A stretch of DNA of 64,000 bases from Anticarsia gemmatalis (Eukaryota; Arthropoda; Insecta; Lepidoptera; Erebidae). The position numbers were made by a program, and so were the translations under genes. The DNA is taken from contig NC_134763.1 in assembly GCF_050436995.1 (NCBI RefSeq), forward strand, positions 10,597,001 through 10,661,000. Reading direction: 5' to 3'. Below are positions 23,488-35,194 of this stretch, piece by piece; positions within the stretch are counted from its first letter, which is position 1; each line of letters starts with the position of its first letter. A model generated the notes under the pieces. That model saw only the letters and a list, made by a program, of their open reading frames with translations, was not told the origin of the DNA and made no database searches.

Positions 23488-23675
23488 TGTGCCTCGATTC
23501 TCTACTACTATCGACTGCCGACAACCGAACTGTCATCGAGAAATTTTGTATGAAAATCTGATCAGCGCCTCTGACGGGTGTCGTAGGAAACATTTTGGCA
23601 GTACATTCTAAATGTCAAAATTTCGATAGATAGCCGGTTGTCGGTAGTCGATAGTGGAAGAGAATCGAGGTACTG
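23488..23675 (+). mobile_element. W1 element, best-preserved full copy with long terminal inverted repeats
   Basis: The left end 'gcctcgattctctactacta' then 'tcgactgccgacaaccg' is mirrored at the right end ('cggttgtcggtagtcgatag', then agagaatcgagg), giving terminal inverted repeats of about 40 bp. The interior has 'ctgatcagcgcctctgacgg' and 'cagtacattctaaatgtc'. Length 188 bp, no coding capacity. It is used here as the W1 reference, 'long-TIR' subtype, like the 50.3 kb copies. Confidence 0.85.
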
Positions 23676-23796
23676 TTATGTCCTTAGGTTTAGGTAGAGT
23701 TGTATGAAACTGTTAACTTTAATCCTACTGTGTGTCCGTAAACTTAAACCGTTTTATTGTTACACTGTTCAGCAAAAAATAAACACAGTGATGATG

Positions 23797-23960
23797 GGGC
23801 TATCACGTATCTCAGTTGACCACTATTTGAAATCCACTATGCTGTACATTGTTTTTTTCTTTAAATAATTGAGATTAACACGTGACACCAAGCAGCAATG
23901 TACTGAATAGTGACCATCAATTTGACGCACACTAGTTGTCAACTGAGATACGTGATAGAG
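23797..23960 (+). mobile_element. MITE family B, copy 1
   Basis: The ends 'ctatcacgtatctcagttga' (from 23800) and the exact reverse complement at 23938-23958 form a perfect 21-bp inverted repeat. The interior is also partly self-complementary ('ccactatgctgtacattg' against 'caatgtactgaatagtg'), so the whole unit can fold into a hairpin. A second copy lies about 440 bp downstream. There is no coding capacity and the superfamily is unknown. Confidence 0.85.
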
Positions 23961-24400
23961 AAGAATCATAGGGTATAATAATATATTATTATGTATACCT
24001 ATGTTTTTAGGACCTCTGTTCGAGGGCTTGGCTAGTCATAATAATTTTGTATATATTTTTTTAAATAATATATTAACGTGCCTCTTTTGTGTATATGAAT
24101 TCCTACCAAAAACCGCGATCACCAAAATGTATTATTTTTATGTAAAATAGGGTATTTAATGTCGTAAACTACTTCATCGACTTTTGTTATTATAATCCTA
24201 TTGTGAGCCGATAATATAATTAAAATACCGTTATCCAATATCAATAACTATTTAATCTATTATTGTGTGAATTCTCATAAAAATGCTAAACCTTTTTTGG
24301 ATACAATAGGCATCGTTTGATTTGTTCATCACTTAATTTGAAGTTTGTATACATGATTTTCCCTTAATAAAATTAAATTACTATTTAAAGCTATCAATCG

Positions 24401-24567
24401 GGGGAGTTATGTATCTTAGTTGACAACTCTAATTTTATAGCCACTATGCCTGTACATTGTTTCTCGATTTAATTATACTAATGATCACGTTACGTCTAAG
24501 CAGCAATGTACTGAAAGTGAAAATTAGTTTTACGTACACTTGTTGTCAACTGAAATATGTGATACCC
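24401..24567 (+). mobile_element. MITE family B, copy 2
   Basis: Diverged relative of 23797-23960 in the same orientation, with the same order of landmarks: 'tatgtatcttagttgacaac', 'gtacattgtttctcgattta', 'agcagcaatgtactgaaa', 'tgttgtcaactgaaatatg'. The terminal repeats are now imperfect, so this copy looks older than copy 1 or has decayed faster. Confidence 0.8.
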
Positions 24568-24606
24568 ATACAGGTATCACCTACATACTTGTACTATAGA
24601 TACTTA

Positions 24607-24783
24607 CTGAACCACGCGAATCCGCTTGCGCCTTATATGAGTACAATAACTCGCGTTAAGTCACAGCAATGAGAATGAAGTAATCTATGTTAGTCTCTTT
24701 GTAAAATTTTACACTAATCTGTTCAGTGGTTTAACTCCGAAATTTTAACAAACAAACAGACAAACTTTCGCATTTATTATATC
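24607..24783 (-). mobile_element. Helitron-like element, decayed
   Basis: The minus strand starts near 'ataaatgcgaaagtttgtct', continues through 'ttaaaccactgaacagat' and ends near 'cgcgtggttcagtaagta', the order seen in Lep1-type Helitron-like elements. The exact TC and CTAG ends are lost. Confidence 0.6.
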
Positions 24784-25814
24784 ACTTTAGCTGCAGTATA
24801 CACTGACACCATTTTCATCACTCAATTGATGTGTACACATGTTTGTAACTTAATAAAATTATCTCCATATCTTAAGATTATCGGCCAGGTGTCATCATAA
24901 TATATAAATAAGCTTCTCCAATATGTATTAATGTTATAATTTGAAATTTAAATAGCTTGGCATTGAGATGGGTAGACAGCGAGGGACCGAGTTATGATAA
25001 TGGTTATGTAATACCGTTTTTTAATATAGCAGGCTTAAGATGATATCTTTGGAGAATTCGCGTTGATGTTTGCCGATGTTCGTGGTTACTGTTTTTGTGG
25101 GTAACGTATGGGAAAACCCGGTAAAAATCTTTTGATGCTATGTATGAATATAAAAAGCTAGTTTTAATTCGGTTGAAATCTACGTTAAAATATAAAGCTG
25201 TAGAATTAGTTTGAATGAAAGGAATTTACGAGTCTAATTGTACATTTATTTTTTGTGTTGAATACTTCATTTATTTAAAGTTTTCTTAACGCTATATACG
25301 CTGTATGAGATAACGCTATGACTATTAAGTGTGGAACAGCAATATTTTTATCTTCAAGTTATAATTCGATGTATTCGGTTTAAATACTAAAGTTAATTTT
25401 AAAAATAAAATTGGTGACTAAAACAAGGTTGAATGCAATCTATAAAATAAAGCCGGTTATTCGGTTATTTAAAACTTTCGTTTAAACTAGTTAAAGTGGT
25501 TGACAATAAACGAGACTGGTTTTGGGGAAATCCCTCTGCGCGAAACTTTTGAAACGATTAATTAAGTATACTGGATCAAAACTAGATCCTGTCTGTGATC
25601 TATACAAAACCACTTCTAGACATTTTGCTATTTTTGTGGAAAATGTTAATTGCTTAATTAGATGCATAATATATTTGAATTCAAAACAATTTTGATTTAA
25701 ATTTAATACATCTTTTGAGAAAATCGGATGAGTACGTACTACGATGCCTATAGCACCTCATCCCCTTTCTTCATCATATAGTATTTATTTTTGTACAGTA
25801 ATTTTCTGTTTAGT
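24784..25814. other. Unassigned AT-rich DNA
   Basis: No gene or repeat was recognised. Confidence 0.5.
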
Positions 25815-25924
25815 TTTGCCTGAGCAGACGTGTATGAAAATACACAGTATTCTTCCCGACCCGGTATGGAACCCGGGACCTCGGGATTTGCGTTACGTAT
25901 TCTTTTACACTACCGGTTAGCGGC
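25815..25924 (-). mobile_element. tRNA-derived SINE (SINE-I), partial
   Basis: The minus strand has 'gaggtcccgggttccatacc' followed by 'gggtcgggaag', a B box with one or two changes and the SINE-I downstream sequence. Confidence 0.65.
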
Positions 25925-26695
25925 ATTTTAGTTTAGTTTAAATATTTTATTTATTATCCTTCATAAATTGAAGATACTTATTTACAAATAAATAAATAGA
26001 GTTCCATATTTACATTGATGTCTTTTAACAAATTACGAACACGTATAATAATATTCAGTGGTACTCTAAGATCATGAACAATGTACACACATAAAACATT
26101 CACAATTGATGTACACAGACAAGGCGATAATACAAGCGATTTGAAGATAAGCCGTTAATGTACGGGTGTAATGTCTTGCTCAGACGTGCAGGATCAATAT
26201 GTTACTGGTTATGTAGTAGCTTTTGTATGAAAGTATTAGTAGGTATTAGTAACGAGATGTTTTTACTATTGTTAGAACACTACTTTAATAGAAAACTATG
26301 TGTTCTAACTCTTATAACTTTCTAAAGCGAAGTCTTGTAATGATTAATCTTGGGGACATTTAATAAACGTATCATTGCAGACAACACACACATTCTTTTT
26401 TCGTTTTTTTTGGTTCTGGTTAAGACACTTTAGTTGGCATCTTTGTTATATTGGAATTGAGTAGTTTATGTACTAAGTTCATTAAATATGATTAGCTTTC
26501 CCGCACTCGTAGTCGTATACTCTGTCCTTTAGCTTTCCAAGCAAGTTTTACTTCTGTTTATAAAAGCATTTTACCCAATCGCGGCTTGCACTCATAATAC
26601 TAAGATGCACTACGAATCGTTGCCTGCCCGTGGCAACGACCAGTGTAACTCGTTCAAAACGTCCGGTTTTGTATGTAACCTTTTGTATTGTAACA
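25925..26695. other. Unassigned AT-rich DNA
   Basis: No gene or repeat family was recognised. Confidence 0.45.
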
Positions 26696-26977
26696 CTAGC
26701 TGACCCGCGCAACTTCGCTTGCGTCACATAAGTGAGAATGGATCAGAATTTTCCCCGTATTTGTAACTTTTTTTACTGTTACTCTGCTCCTATTGGTCGT
26801 AGCGTCATAATATATAGCCTAAAGCCTTCCTCAATAAATGGGCTATCTAACACTGAAAGAATTTTTCAAATCGGACCAGTAGTTCCTGAGATTAGCGTGT
26901 TCAAACAAACAAACAAACAAACAAACAAACAAACAATCAAACAAACAAACTCTTCAGCTTTATAATATTAGTTTAGA
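26696..26977 (-). mobile_element. Helitron-like element, 282 bp, complete ends
   Basis: On the minus strand it starts TC ('tctaaactaatattataaag') and ends CTAG, and it lies between A and T. A short stem-loop (cgcaa...ttgcg, 26708-26723) sits just before the CTAG end, the classic Helitron 3' hairpin. Copies of the same type are at 35502 and 61575. It carries a (caaa)n microsatellite (26902-26950) near its 5' end. Confidence 0.85.
26902..26950. repeat. (CAAA)n microsatellite
   Basis: About twelve units of caaa with one interruption (caat). In other copies of this Helitron-like element only two or three units are present, so the tract expanded after insertion. Confidence 0.95.
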
Positions 26978-27935
26978 TTAAAGATTTTCAATGCGCGTAA
27001 AACCAGTGTGCATCTTAGTATAACCATTGGAACATTGCTTCATAATCACTTTACTTCCACAAAAGTGTATACTTAAGTACTTATTTGGTTGTCAAAGTAA
27101 TTGAAAACATCTTGTGTGGGAGAAACACCGCAAAGACATTCTTAATGCTTTGCCATTATTGTTTACTGTTAATTTGTTGCTACTTATGGTACATTTATGA
27201 GAGTAGTTCCTAGTAGTCATAGTATTATCAAACCGCCTTTAAATAGACGAACTTGTATCTAAGTAAAGGTCCGGTAGGTGCACATTAATATCCATCTTTA
27301 TTAACCTTTAACTGTCCTACTGCTGGGCTGTCTTCAAAACTGGAGGATACACCTCGCTAGTCAAATGCGGTGCATATTATAAAGTTTAAAAAATAGGAAC
27401 AATAATGGAGTCTATGCAACAAACAAAGTCACTGATCGCTGATACTTATTGACGACCTCAGTGTAGCTTAGTTCCAAAGGCAGCAAATCGGCCACATTAT
27501 TATTTTGAAATCAAGAGTCGCCGGCAACAATTCGTCTACACATAAAATAACGAGAGGTCGCCGATAAATATGACACAGTTCGGTCGACGTGACGGCCAGT
27601 TTTGCTAAAACTAACAGAAAAGTATAATAATCGTTATAAAAAAATATGTACGCAAATTTATACAATTTTAAACAGCCTATAGCTAAATATTGCAAAAATT
27701 ATATAAAAAATCTAAACAATTCAAAGCTCGTATGTTACCGCCAATTTAATCTTATCTAAATTGTAAAAAATAAAAATTATAATTTCAAATTCACAGCATG
27801 AACGATACAAAAAGCGAAACTTTTATTTTTATTCAATCATAAACTATCAGATAATAATTATTTACATAAAATTAGTCGCCATATAGACCGAAATAAATTA
27901 AAAGGAACATATTACGGAATAATTAATTAAAAACC
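26978..27935. other. AT-rich DNA with a SINE-III fragment
   Basis: Position 27304-27375 (minus) holds 'ctactgctgggctgtcttca', a decayed piece of the SINE-III 3' body. The rest is unassigned. Confidence 0.45.
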
Positions 27936-28121
27936 TGCTGAACCACGCAGCTCCGCTCGCCTATAAATTAGGAGTTGATTTTCGAAGAAAAAAAAGAGCC
28001 TTTGGTTGACCTAGGATATTCCAGTATCTTCATACCAAATTTCGTACTAATCGATTCAGCAGTTTTACCAAGAAAGTGTAACAAACAGACAGACAGCCCT
28101 TAAGCATAACATTAGTTAGGA
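27936..28121 (-). mobile_element. Helitron-like element, decayed ends
   Basis: The minus strand runs 'tcctaactaatgttatgctt', 'gggctgtctgtctgtttgtt', 'gaaatttggtatgaagatac', and ends 'gctgcgtggttcagcagg'. It is the same type as 8292-8502, but the CTAG end has decayed. Confidence 0.7.
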
Positions 28122-28504
28122 CTAGAACAGTTGTGGTTTAAATTAACATAATATATATCTCCCGCAATTTGGCAATATCGCCTAAAACACATCCTAATAA
28201 ATTCAGCCGTATTGTAGTAAAAGACGAACAAACACATTAACAAAATAATAAATATCGACTTTTAAAACCAATGTCGTTGACTTATCATAAACTTTAAAAA
28301 TATCTTGTTCAATTAATTTAAAGTTTCGTCTCGATTAACGACTTTTCGAGTTTAAAATACTTTTAATTTTTTCAAGGCATTCACAGAGATTTGTTTATTA
28401 CGATAAGCTAATTAAAATAGTTTGGTGCAATTACTGACCTTTTACTGGGCATAGGTCTAAATATTTAAATACTAACCTAATGACCTGGGCAGAAACGTGG
28501 CTTG
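28122..28504. other. Unassigned AT-rich DNA
   Basis: Nothing was recognised. Confidence 0.5.
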
Positions 28505-28670
28505 CTAATATTTGATTCTGTATCACTGTTATAACAACCATGCTAAGTGGCTACTGGAGGGATATTGACAAATTTTGTAATGAAAATTGGTAAGCGCCCC
28601 TAGTGAGTGATGTAAGAACTAATTTAGAAGAACATTTTGAAATCTTAAACTTTCGTCTCTTGATGTTACT
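28505..28670 (+). mobile_element. W1 element, old copy
   Basis: Heavily diverged, but the W1 landmarks occur in order: 'tttgattctgtatcact', 'aaattttgtaatgaaaat', 'aagcgcccctagtgag', 'aacattttgaaatctt', 'aaactttcgtctcttga'. Both ends are eroded. Confidence 0.6.
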
Positions 28671-29234
28671 CTATGGGAAAAAGACGTGATATTATGTATG
28701 TATGTATATGAATAGTGGGTAAATCCAAAAGTCCTGAGTAACTTCGAATTCATGAGTAATTTTACAATAAGTAATGATTTTATGGAACTCTCAAATTGCA
28801 ATATTATTATTTTCTCCTTTTTATATTAATTAGCATAGTACCAGTATATAAGGCAAATTACATACTTTCTACATAGGAACTGTTTGCGTAAAACAGGGTG
28901 TCTCGTGCCGATCAATAGCGGAAGTCTGCTTCACTTCCCGCGACTAATGAAAAGAGGATGTGCAGGATACACATGCGGAATTGTGGTTAATTGTCTTACA
29001 ACATAGTTTATTACTGTGGATGGAATGAGAGACTGACTGACTGAATTTACCCTTGCAAAATAATAAATAAATACATACGGCATTTGCGATTCTTGGACGT
29101 CAAGCGGCGTTTTCTTGTAGAGACCAGAGAACGCCACTTGGTACGATCTTGTGATGATGGTAGTGATCTTACCTACCCTAGTTGGAGAGAGGTGTAAATC
29201 TTTTATACATGTATGTTTGTAAATAACTACATCA
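28671..29234. other. Unassigned DNA with a long minus-strand open frame
   Basis: A minus-strand frame spanning 28931-29404 is open for 157 codons. This is the longest in the window, but it starts at TTG, runs into a SINE at its 5' side and has no recognisable domain. I do not call it a gene. The plus strand at about 29070-29180 is GC-richer and may be an unidentified repeat. (tatg)n lies at about 28694-28711. Confidence 0.4.
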
Positions 29235-29280
29235 TACATGCATACATACAAAATATCACGCCTTTTACACACAAAGGTAT
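29235..29280 (+). repeat. Short dispersed motif (catac...tatcacgcct...aggcaaag)
   Basis: The pattern 'acataca...atcacgcctt' followed within about 20 bases by 'taggca-ag' also occurs at 3024-3062 (plus) and, reversed, at about 28667-28712 and 63178-63222. It resembles a lepidopteran repeat tail I have seen often near SINE or LINE ends. Its source element is not identified. Confidence 0.5.
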
Positions 29281-29334
29281 AGGCAAAGGTGTATAAAATA
29301 CAGTTACGTTTTGTCATTACTATCTTAGTCTTAT

Positions 29335-29492
29335 GTATATAGCCTTTGACCGGGCCCTTAACCAAAATCCGAGCTAGTTTTGAGAAAAAATAAATAAGAG
29401 TCAAAACATGCGTAATTTGCCCGACTCGGGAATCGAACCAGAGACCTCATAATTAGCAGTCAGATACCCAACCGACGCACAAAAGCAGTACG
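29335..29492 (-). mobile_element. tRNA-derived SINE (SINE-I), head plus body
   Basis: The minus strand shows 'tgaggtctctggttcgattc', then 'ccgagtcgggcaaa', a near-perfect B box. The body carries 'tttctcaaaactagctcgga' and 'gggcccggtcaaaggctata', matching the body at 2437-2520. Confidence 0.75.
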
Positions 29493-32400
29493 TGTAACTC
29501 CGTCGCCAAAATTACAACACACTTCACAGTTCATACAAACAAACTGTTAACTGAACTTCATTATTCATTCGTCATCATTCCATAGCAAGAAACAAGAACG
29601 TTATAAATTATTAATGAAGGAGCTAAAACACTCGAGTTTTTACGCTTCCAAAGATATTGTTTTAAAGCTTTGAGATTTAATTTCCATCGGAGTGTGGGGT
29701 ATCGACGGCGTTTCTTTGCGATTCTTTTGTTTTGCGGGTCTATACGTTTCATTAGAATTGGAATACTCGTGGTGAAAACTGTCACGATTTCCATCTTTAG
29801 AAAGACTGAATAACTAAATATCGTGTTTTCCATACATATAAAGATTGTAAGAAAGATACTACTACATGTTTTTACATGGACAGTACGATTTAAGGCCAGC
29901 TTTTGAGTAGATTTCGGAGGAATTGAAACGATCAGTGCCCCTAAATTATATTAAAAAATGTTTGATTATTTTAGTGAAAAATATCTATACGATACGCTGG
30001 TGATATATTGAGAAGAAGAAAAAGCATTACAATTTTTCTTTTTGAGACCAAACCTCGTGTTCGGCAGTCAGTTATACTACAGGCTTCGGTAAGCCGTCGA
30101 TATTTCTTTTTGGTTAATCTATTTTTTAAGATTAACTGGTATTTGACGACTTTTAATTCAGATTAAACATAACATTAGGTAACGGAAACTATATCAATAA
30201 GAATTTCAATTATTACCACACTTATTTCAACATAAACCTTGCCTATAACCCACACGCGTTCGGTTTCATATTACATTTATTAATTGTTATGTAATTAAAC
30301 CGAATAAACATTCAATGGCATTCTTCTACCGTTTAGTTTCATTGATGTTTAGTTGTGGCCACACTCGTGCGATTGATTTTTGGTCCGATTCTAAGGTGTC
30401 TTTAAGCGTCTGTTGATATATTGATAAAAGTTTAAAATCATGGTGCACATTGCTAGTCCAGTCTAAATAAATGATTACAATAAATAGGTATCCTGCGTCA
30501 GTAACAAGCTAATCATCTAAGAGTTGCATAAACTCGAAATATCTTTGAAATAAGAAAAGAAAAAATAAATCTTGTTCCATTACTTTAGATGCTACTAATA
30601 CGTGACGTATTAGTAGCCTTTAGCCAAGAAATTAAAACTTTCAAATGAATTTATACTGTAATACACCTTTCTTTGCCTTGTCTTTATCTCACGTAAAGTG
30701 ACGTCAGCACCGTTTTTTTTTGTCAAATATAATAAAATATAATAATATTATACAAACATTGTTTGTATTATACAATATTAAACATATCTCTGTCATATAC
30801 AGCTACTGTAAAAAATATTTATGCATCCGATAAAACAAATGGTAGTTTCCAAACGCGTTATTGATGTTAGCGCACGGGTGTGGCCACGGTTAGAGGTGTT
30901 CAATAAAAATAGTATGAAATTCGATATTTCTGCGTCAGTCACAATAAAATGTTTGATGTGTTTTATAGAATTTTGATAGACTGATCTAATAGGTTTTCGA
31001 TAGAGTTTTATTATACTTGCCTCTAATGATTACTGTTTAACGACAATTTGTAGGCGACTAATAAATGTTATTTTGGCATACATTTACTTTAGTAGTAGGT
31101 TTCTTGAATGAATTTCTTTGTATGATTTTTTTATGAATTAATATTCTAGGCTATTATTTGCTTATTTATTTTTGAATAACGAAAAACTTCATTCACAATC
31201 TCAGCAATTATGAGCGGTTTTGACGTTTTGGGTCTGAATTTAGAAAAAACACTTCAGCTTATGTTTAAAACGTAATTTATAACTCAATGCCGAAGCAAAA
31301 TTTTAAACAGTTTCAAACAGACTTTTATTCATTTAATAAATTTCATTAAACATCTTATCAACTCAAATGATCAATTGTACAAATTACATGTCATCATAAA
31401 AATAAATACAAACCAAAAACGAACTACAAAAACCTCTCACAATTCAACATAAAAACGTCAAACCCAAACCTTATCTGTCAATTCACTTAAACAAAGAACC
31501 CATTGCATCGTTCAATTTATTCCCACCCATCACAATTAAGACCTCGATCAACTAATCTTAACACAAACGAGAACATTACTTGATTAGATCAAATGTATGT
31601 AGCACTTTTTCTTCGACAGCCGGCCGTTTGTGACCGATTGCGTTGAGTAAGGGTGATTTTATACTTGGTCGTCTTTTTATTATTTTGGAAGAAAAGATAA
31701 CTAGTTGCAGTGATTTTTTTTTTGTTTCAACGGGATGACTGTATTTATTTTTTTACTTCATTTTCTAAATGTTCCATTGTATTTTAAGTAAGATCAATTT
31801 TAACTAATTTAGTCCAATTTAGTTGATTAAAAATTTGGATCTAAGCTCTTGGTAAGATAACTGATCTGTTAGATAAATAAATAAGGTAAGGTCCAGTTTT
31901 ACGATTTAAAACTAAGAATTAAAATAATCTACTAGGTCAATAAAATAAGACAGCTAATGTACGAAAACCACCGTCCATTGACATGTTATTTAAAATGATC
32001 AAAACATACTTAATTTTTATAATGATATTTTTTTTTGTACCATAGATATTTTTTATGCAAATTTCAGTAACTATGAACTCTCTATTGGAAATCTAGCTTT
32101 CAATATATCCTAAACTAAGTGCTAACATTAAGCACTCATTAAAAAAAACTTCAAAATTACCTATTACTATAAATCCTAATCTACAAGTATACATATTTAG
32201 TTTAACCCACCTATAAATAACTCCAACCCTCAAAACACACTGTCCTGTACAAAGTACCTACCCATAACCGGACGGTGATTGGTTAACACCGGTATGTCTG
32301 CGGTCCTACTTGCTTCGATTAGATGTACCTAATGGATATCGTGTTCTGACTGAATAATTTATTACAAGGGATTCTGGGAACATAAGTTTTAGCGATATCG

Positions 32401-34133
32401 ATTTTGAGAGGTTATTGTTAGTATTTGTGATTTATTATTGAGTGTTATCTTAGTTAGTAGATAAATTGGTGAAATTTTAGAATTTTTATTTTTGCGATTT
32501 TTTTGGTGGTTTCATATAAACATACAAGTAAGTAATTAATTATATTATTGTCAATTCGTCAAATATAAAAATTTCCAAAAAAAAGAATATTTTGAGTTTT
32601 GTAGATAATTTCGTAATATAATCATCGTAACAATACCTATTATGTTTGGTAAATCAGAGCGAGCAACATGTAAATGATTTTCATGAAAAAAAAGCCTTTA
32701 TTAATAACAAAAGCAACTTAAAATAAAAAATTTACTAATATGTTAATTACGTAATGTTCAAAATAAATTTTCAAACAAAATTGATATCAATCTTATATTA
32801 TTATATCAATCGCATTCCCCAAAGATACAAATATTCTCAAAGTATTACAAAAACCTTTTACTTAACCACTTTTTGTTTTACACACAGTTAAACACACGAA
32901 CTCAAGCCTAAACTTATCAGTTCAATTTATGAAGGGGAGACTCAATGCAGGTAAAGTGGAACTTACGATAACCGAGAAACGGGCCTATTAAAATATCAAA
33001 CACTATCAAAATGGTTACAGCTATAAAAAAGGTTTTCTCTGATAGTCGTACTAATATTACTGATATATCGAAATGTAGATTAAATCGAGTCTTGAGTTTC
33101 GAGTATTTACTTAGAGACTCGATATGGTGTATTAAAATTGGAGATGTTTTGATTGGGAATGGAGGTTTAATTAAATATTATGTAGAGGTGCAAGATGCTA
33201 CCAATTTTACGGCCGTGCTTTTATTAGTAACAGGCCATCATCTTTGGAATTTAGAATCAGTATAATATTATTATTATTATCAGGTGTTATTTCTTGAACT
33301 TTATTATTTTATAGCCCTCAATTCATTTAATTACTATTAAAATATAATTTTAAATTTTATTTTTAATTTTTATATAATTTAATTTTTAACCAGTTAACAA
33401 TTGCTAAAAGAATTTACATCGCCAATTATTTTTTCTTATTCAATATTACTTTCTTATATTTCACAGAAAAGACTGCGTAGTACTTTATACTCACAATTCT
33501 ATTCTGAGAAAGAAAATACAACTCACACTAAATACATAATATTTTTTCCCAGCCTCTGAAGGCTCTTATGAAATATTTATAAATTAAGAGTAATATTTCT
33601 GATACCTATTACAGCCATTATTCCGCTTCGAGAGAGTTTTTTTGGCCTTGGATATGAAGAAGTATATATTCTGTAAGTACCAATTATTCCGTCCTGTACA
33701 CTCGACGATAAGTTTTCTTAAACTATTTATTAGTTTTGCTGTTAACTTTGTATTTTCTGCGCGTGTGTACAATTTGAAGAGGATAATTTACTTATTTTAC
33801 TTAAATAATATGTGAAATACGTTATTATTTGACAAAAAACGAATAACTGAAAAAGAGAAAGAATTTGTGTGCGACTGCAGAGTGTTACCTCAAAATAGTG
33901 TTTTAGCCAAGCAAAGTAAAATTCACTAGAACTAAACAATATTGTATACGAAGTATTGTTTAGAGTAGCTATAGTATAAATCCTGTGAAATGCCTAACTC
34001 TTAACTTTTATGAGTAATATATCAGCAAAATTTAATTCACACTGCTTGTCATATTAAATGAATAAGGAAATTATAATAACAAACAGGACAAGTATAGTGG
34101 CTGCCCTAAACGGTATTTTTAAACACGCAAATT
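29493..34133. other. Repeat-poor AT-rich DNA
   Basis: About 4.6 kb without any element I can name. A hairpin with 13-bp perfect arms and a 1-nt centre lies at 30591-30617 ('gctactaatacgt' / 'acgtattagtagc'). Two ATG-started frames (33011-33265 plus with context caaaATGG, and shorter ones) are AT-driven and lack recognisable domains. The scarcity of repeats is notable compared with both flanks. Confidence 0.45.
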
Positions 34134-34328
34134 CTATTTCCATACCTTACCTGACGATATAAGTTTACCTACTTCTAGAAATACATCAACAGAACTGAAT
34201 TCAAGATCTTGTCTCAATAGGACTCTCTTCAGATACGATCGAAGCTTCCAAAGAATCGTACTTTTACGCGTAGGCAGGTACGTATCGACAACGGTACCTT
34301 CAACAATTTTCCATTCAGGAATCGAAGG
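34134..34328 (-). other. Candidate coding exon with splice donor (unproven)
   Basis: The minus strand is open for 64 codons from a TAA at 34329-34331 to a TAG at 34134-34136. The block is GC-richer than its flanks, and the translation is compositionally protein-like (PEWKIVEGTVVDTYLPTRKS, later SYLKRVLLRQDLEF). At 34151/34150 it meets a very good donor, 'gtcag' followed by 'gtaagg', so an exon would end at 34151. No acceptor or start is obvious within the open stretch and no domain is recognised. It could equally be an unknown mobile-element fragment. Confidence 0.2.
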
Positions 34329-34867
34329 TTAAACGAAGCGTTTGGTATTTGCCTCCCTCGATCTTTGTTGGGCCAGAAAACTTGTTGACGCTGATCGTAA
34401 AGTTTTTTTTGGATGTACTAACCTTATTACATAAAATAATGAACCTAGAGTGCCAACCCAAGTTTCACAATCAAACACTTTTATAAAGACTTAAGACACG
34501 CAAGTCAACAAAATTTGATTTTCTTCAAAATAAACATTAGTATTTGTACTGTAATTATGACGTCACAGATTCAAGGCGAACTGTTTCTTTTTTGTAACTG
34601 CAATGACCCGGAAATACTAAAAGAAAGCTACCAACGTGTAAGTGCAACAACGATGATGAAATCACTTATTTATTAAAGTGGAATCCATTTTAGAACAGAA
34701 AAAAATCAAGAATCTGTTTTAGAAAATAAAAATATATCATCAGACTTAAAACTAATGTATGCATATTTTAAACGCTATTTTCCTAGCCCAATAATAATCC
34801 CTGTTCGTGAATTTTGTCCCATAACTCCATGGTAGAGAGGCACAGTGTAATCTCAACGCGGTGAATC

Positions 34868-35194
34868 TTAAAGCCTCCTCAAGCCTTCGGTGATTGGATC
34901 GCAGACGTTTTTATCGCATACTGCTTTCCATGGTTTGAAATTTATATAACCGTGAAGATCATGTGTTTCGGTGTTACCTTTGAGTTTTCTTTTGTGGATT
35001 GTTATTAGGAGTGTGAGATTTTGGAGAACGTTGATTGTGTTGTGAGTGTTGTGACAAGGTTGCATTACGTATGTGATATTTCGGTTTGCTTGTGTTTTGT
35101 AATGTTGCGAGTGATGTGTTATTTCATCTAGATGGAACGATAACGCATTTTTAAAATATTTGTTTCTATCTCCTAATATACGTTCTGGAGCCAT
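34868..35194 (-). other. ATG-started open frame, 108 codons, unproven
   Basis: The start has a strong eukaryotic context (aaaaATGG). The product begins MAPERILGDRNKYFKN, is hydrophilic and His/Asn rich, and has no membrane segment, signal peptide or domain that I recognise. A frame of this length is about what 64 kb of AT-rich DNA would give by chance, so I do not call it a gene. Among the frames in this window it has the best combination of start context and composition. Confidence 0.12.

Noticed and set aside
26902..26950. Possible CRISPR-like or telomeric repeat
   Set aside because: It is a plain (CAAA)n microsatellite inside a Helitron-like element. No array of spaced repeats exists anywhere in the window.
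28931..29404. 157-codon minus-strand open frame, the longest in the window
   Set aside because: It starts at TTG, overlaps a SINE at its 5' end and microsatellite-like DNA inside, and shows no domain. Length alone is only mildly unusual for AT-rich DNA.
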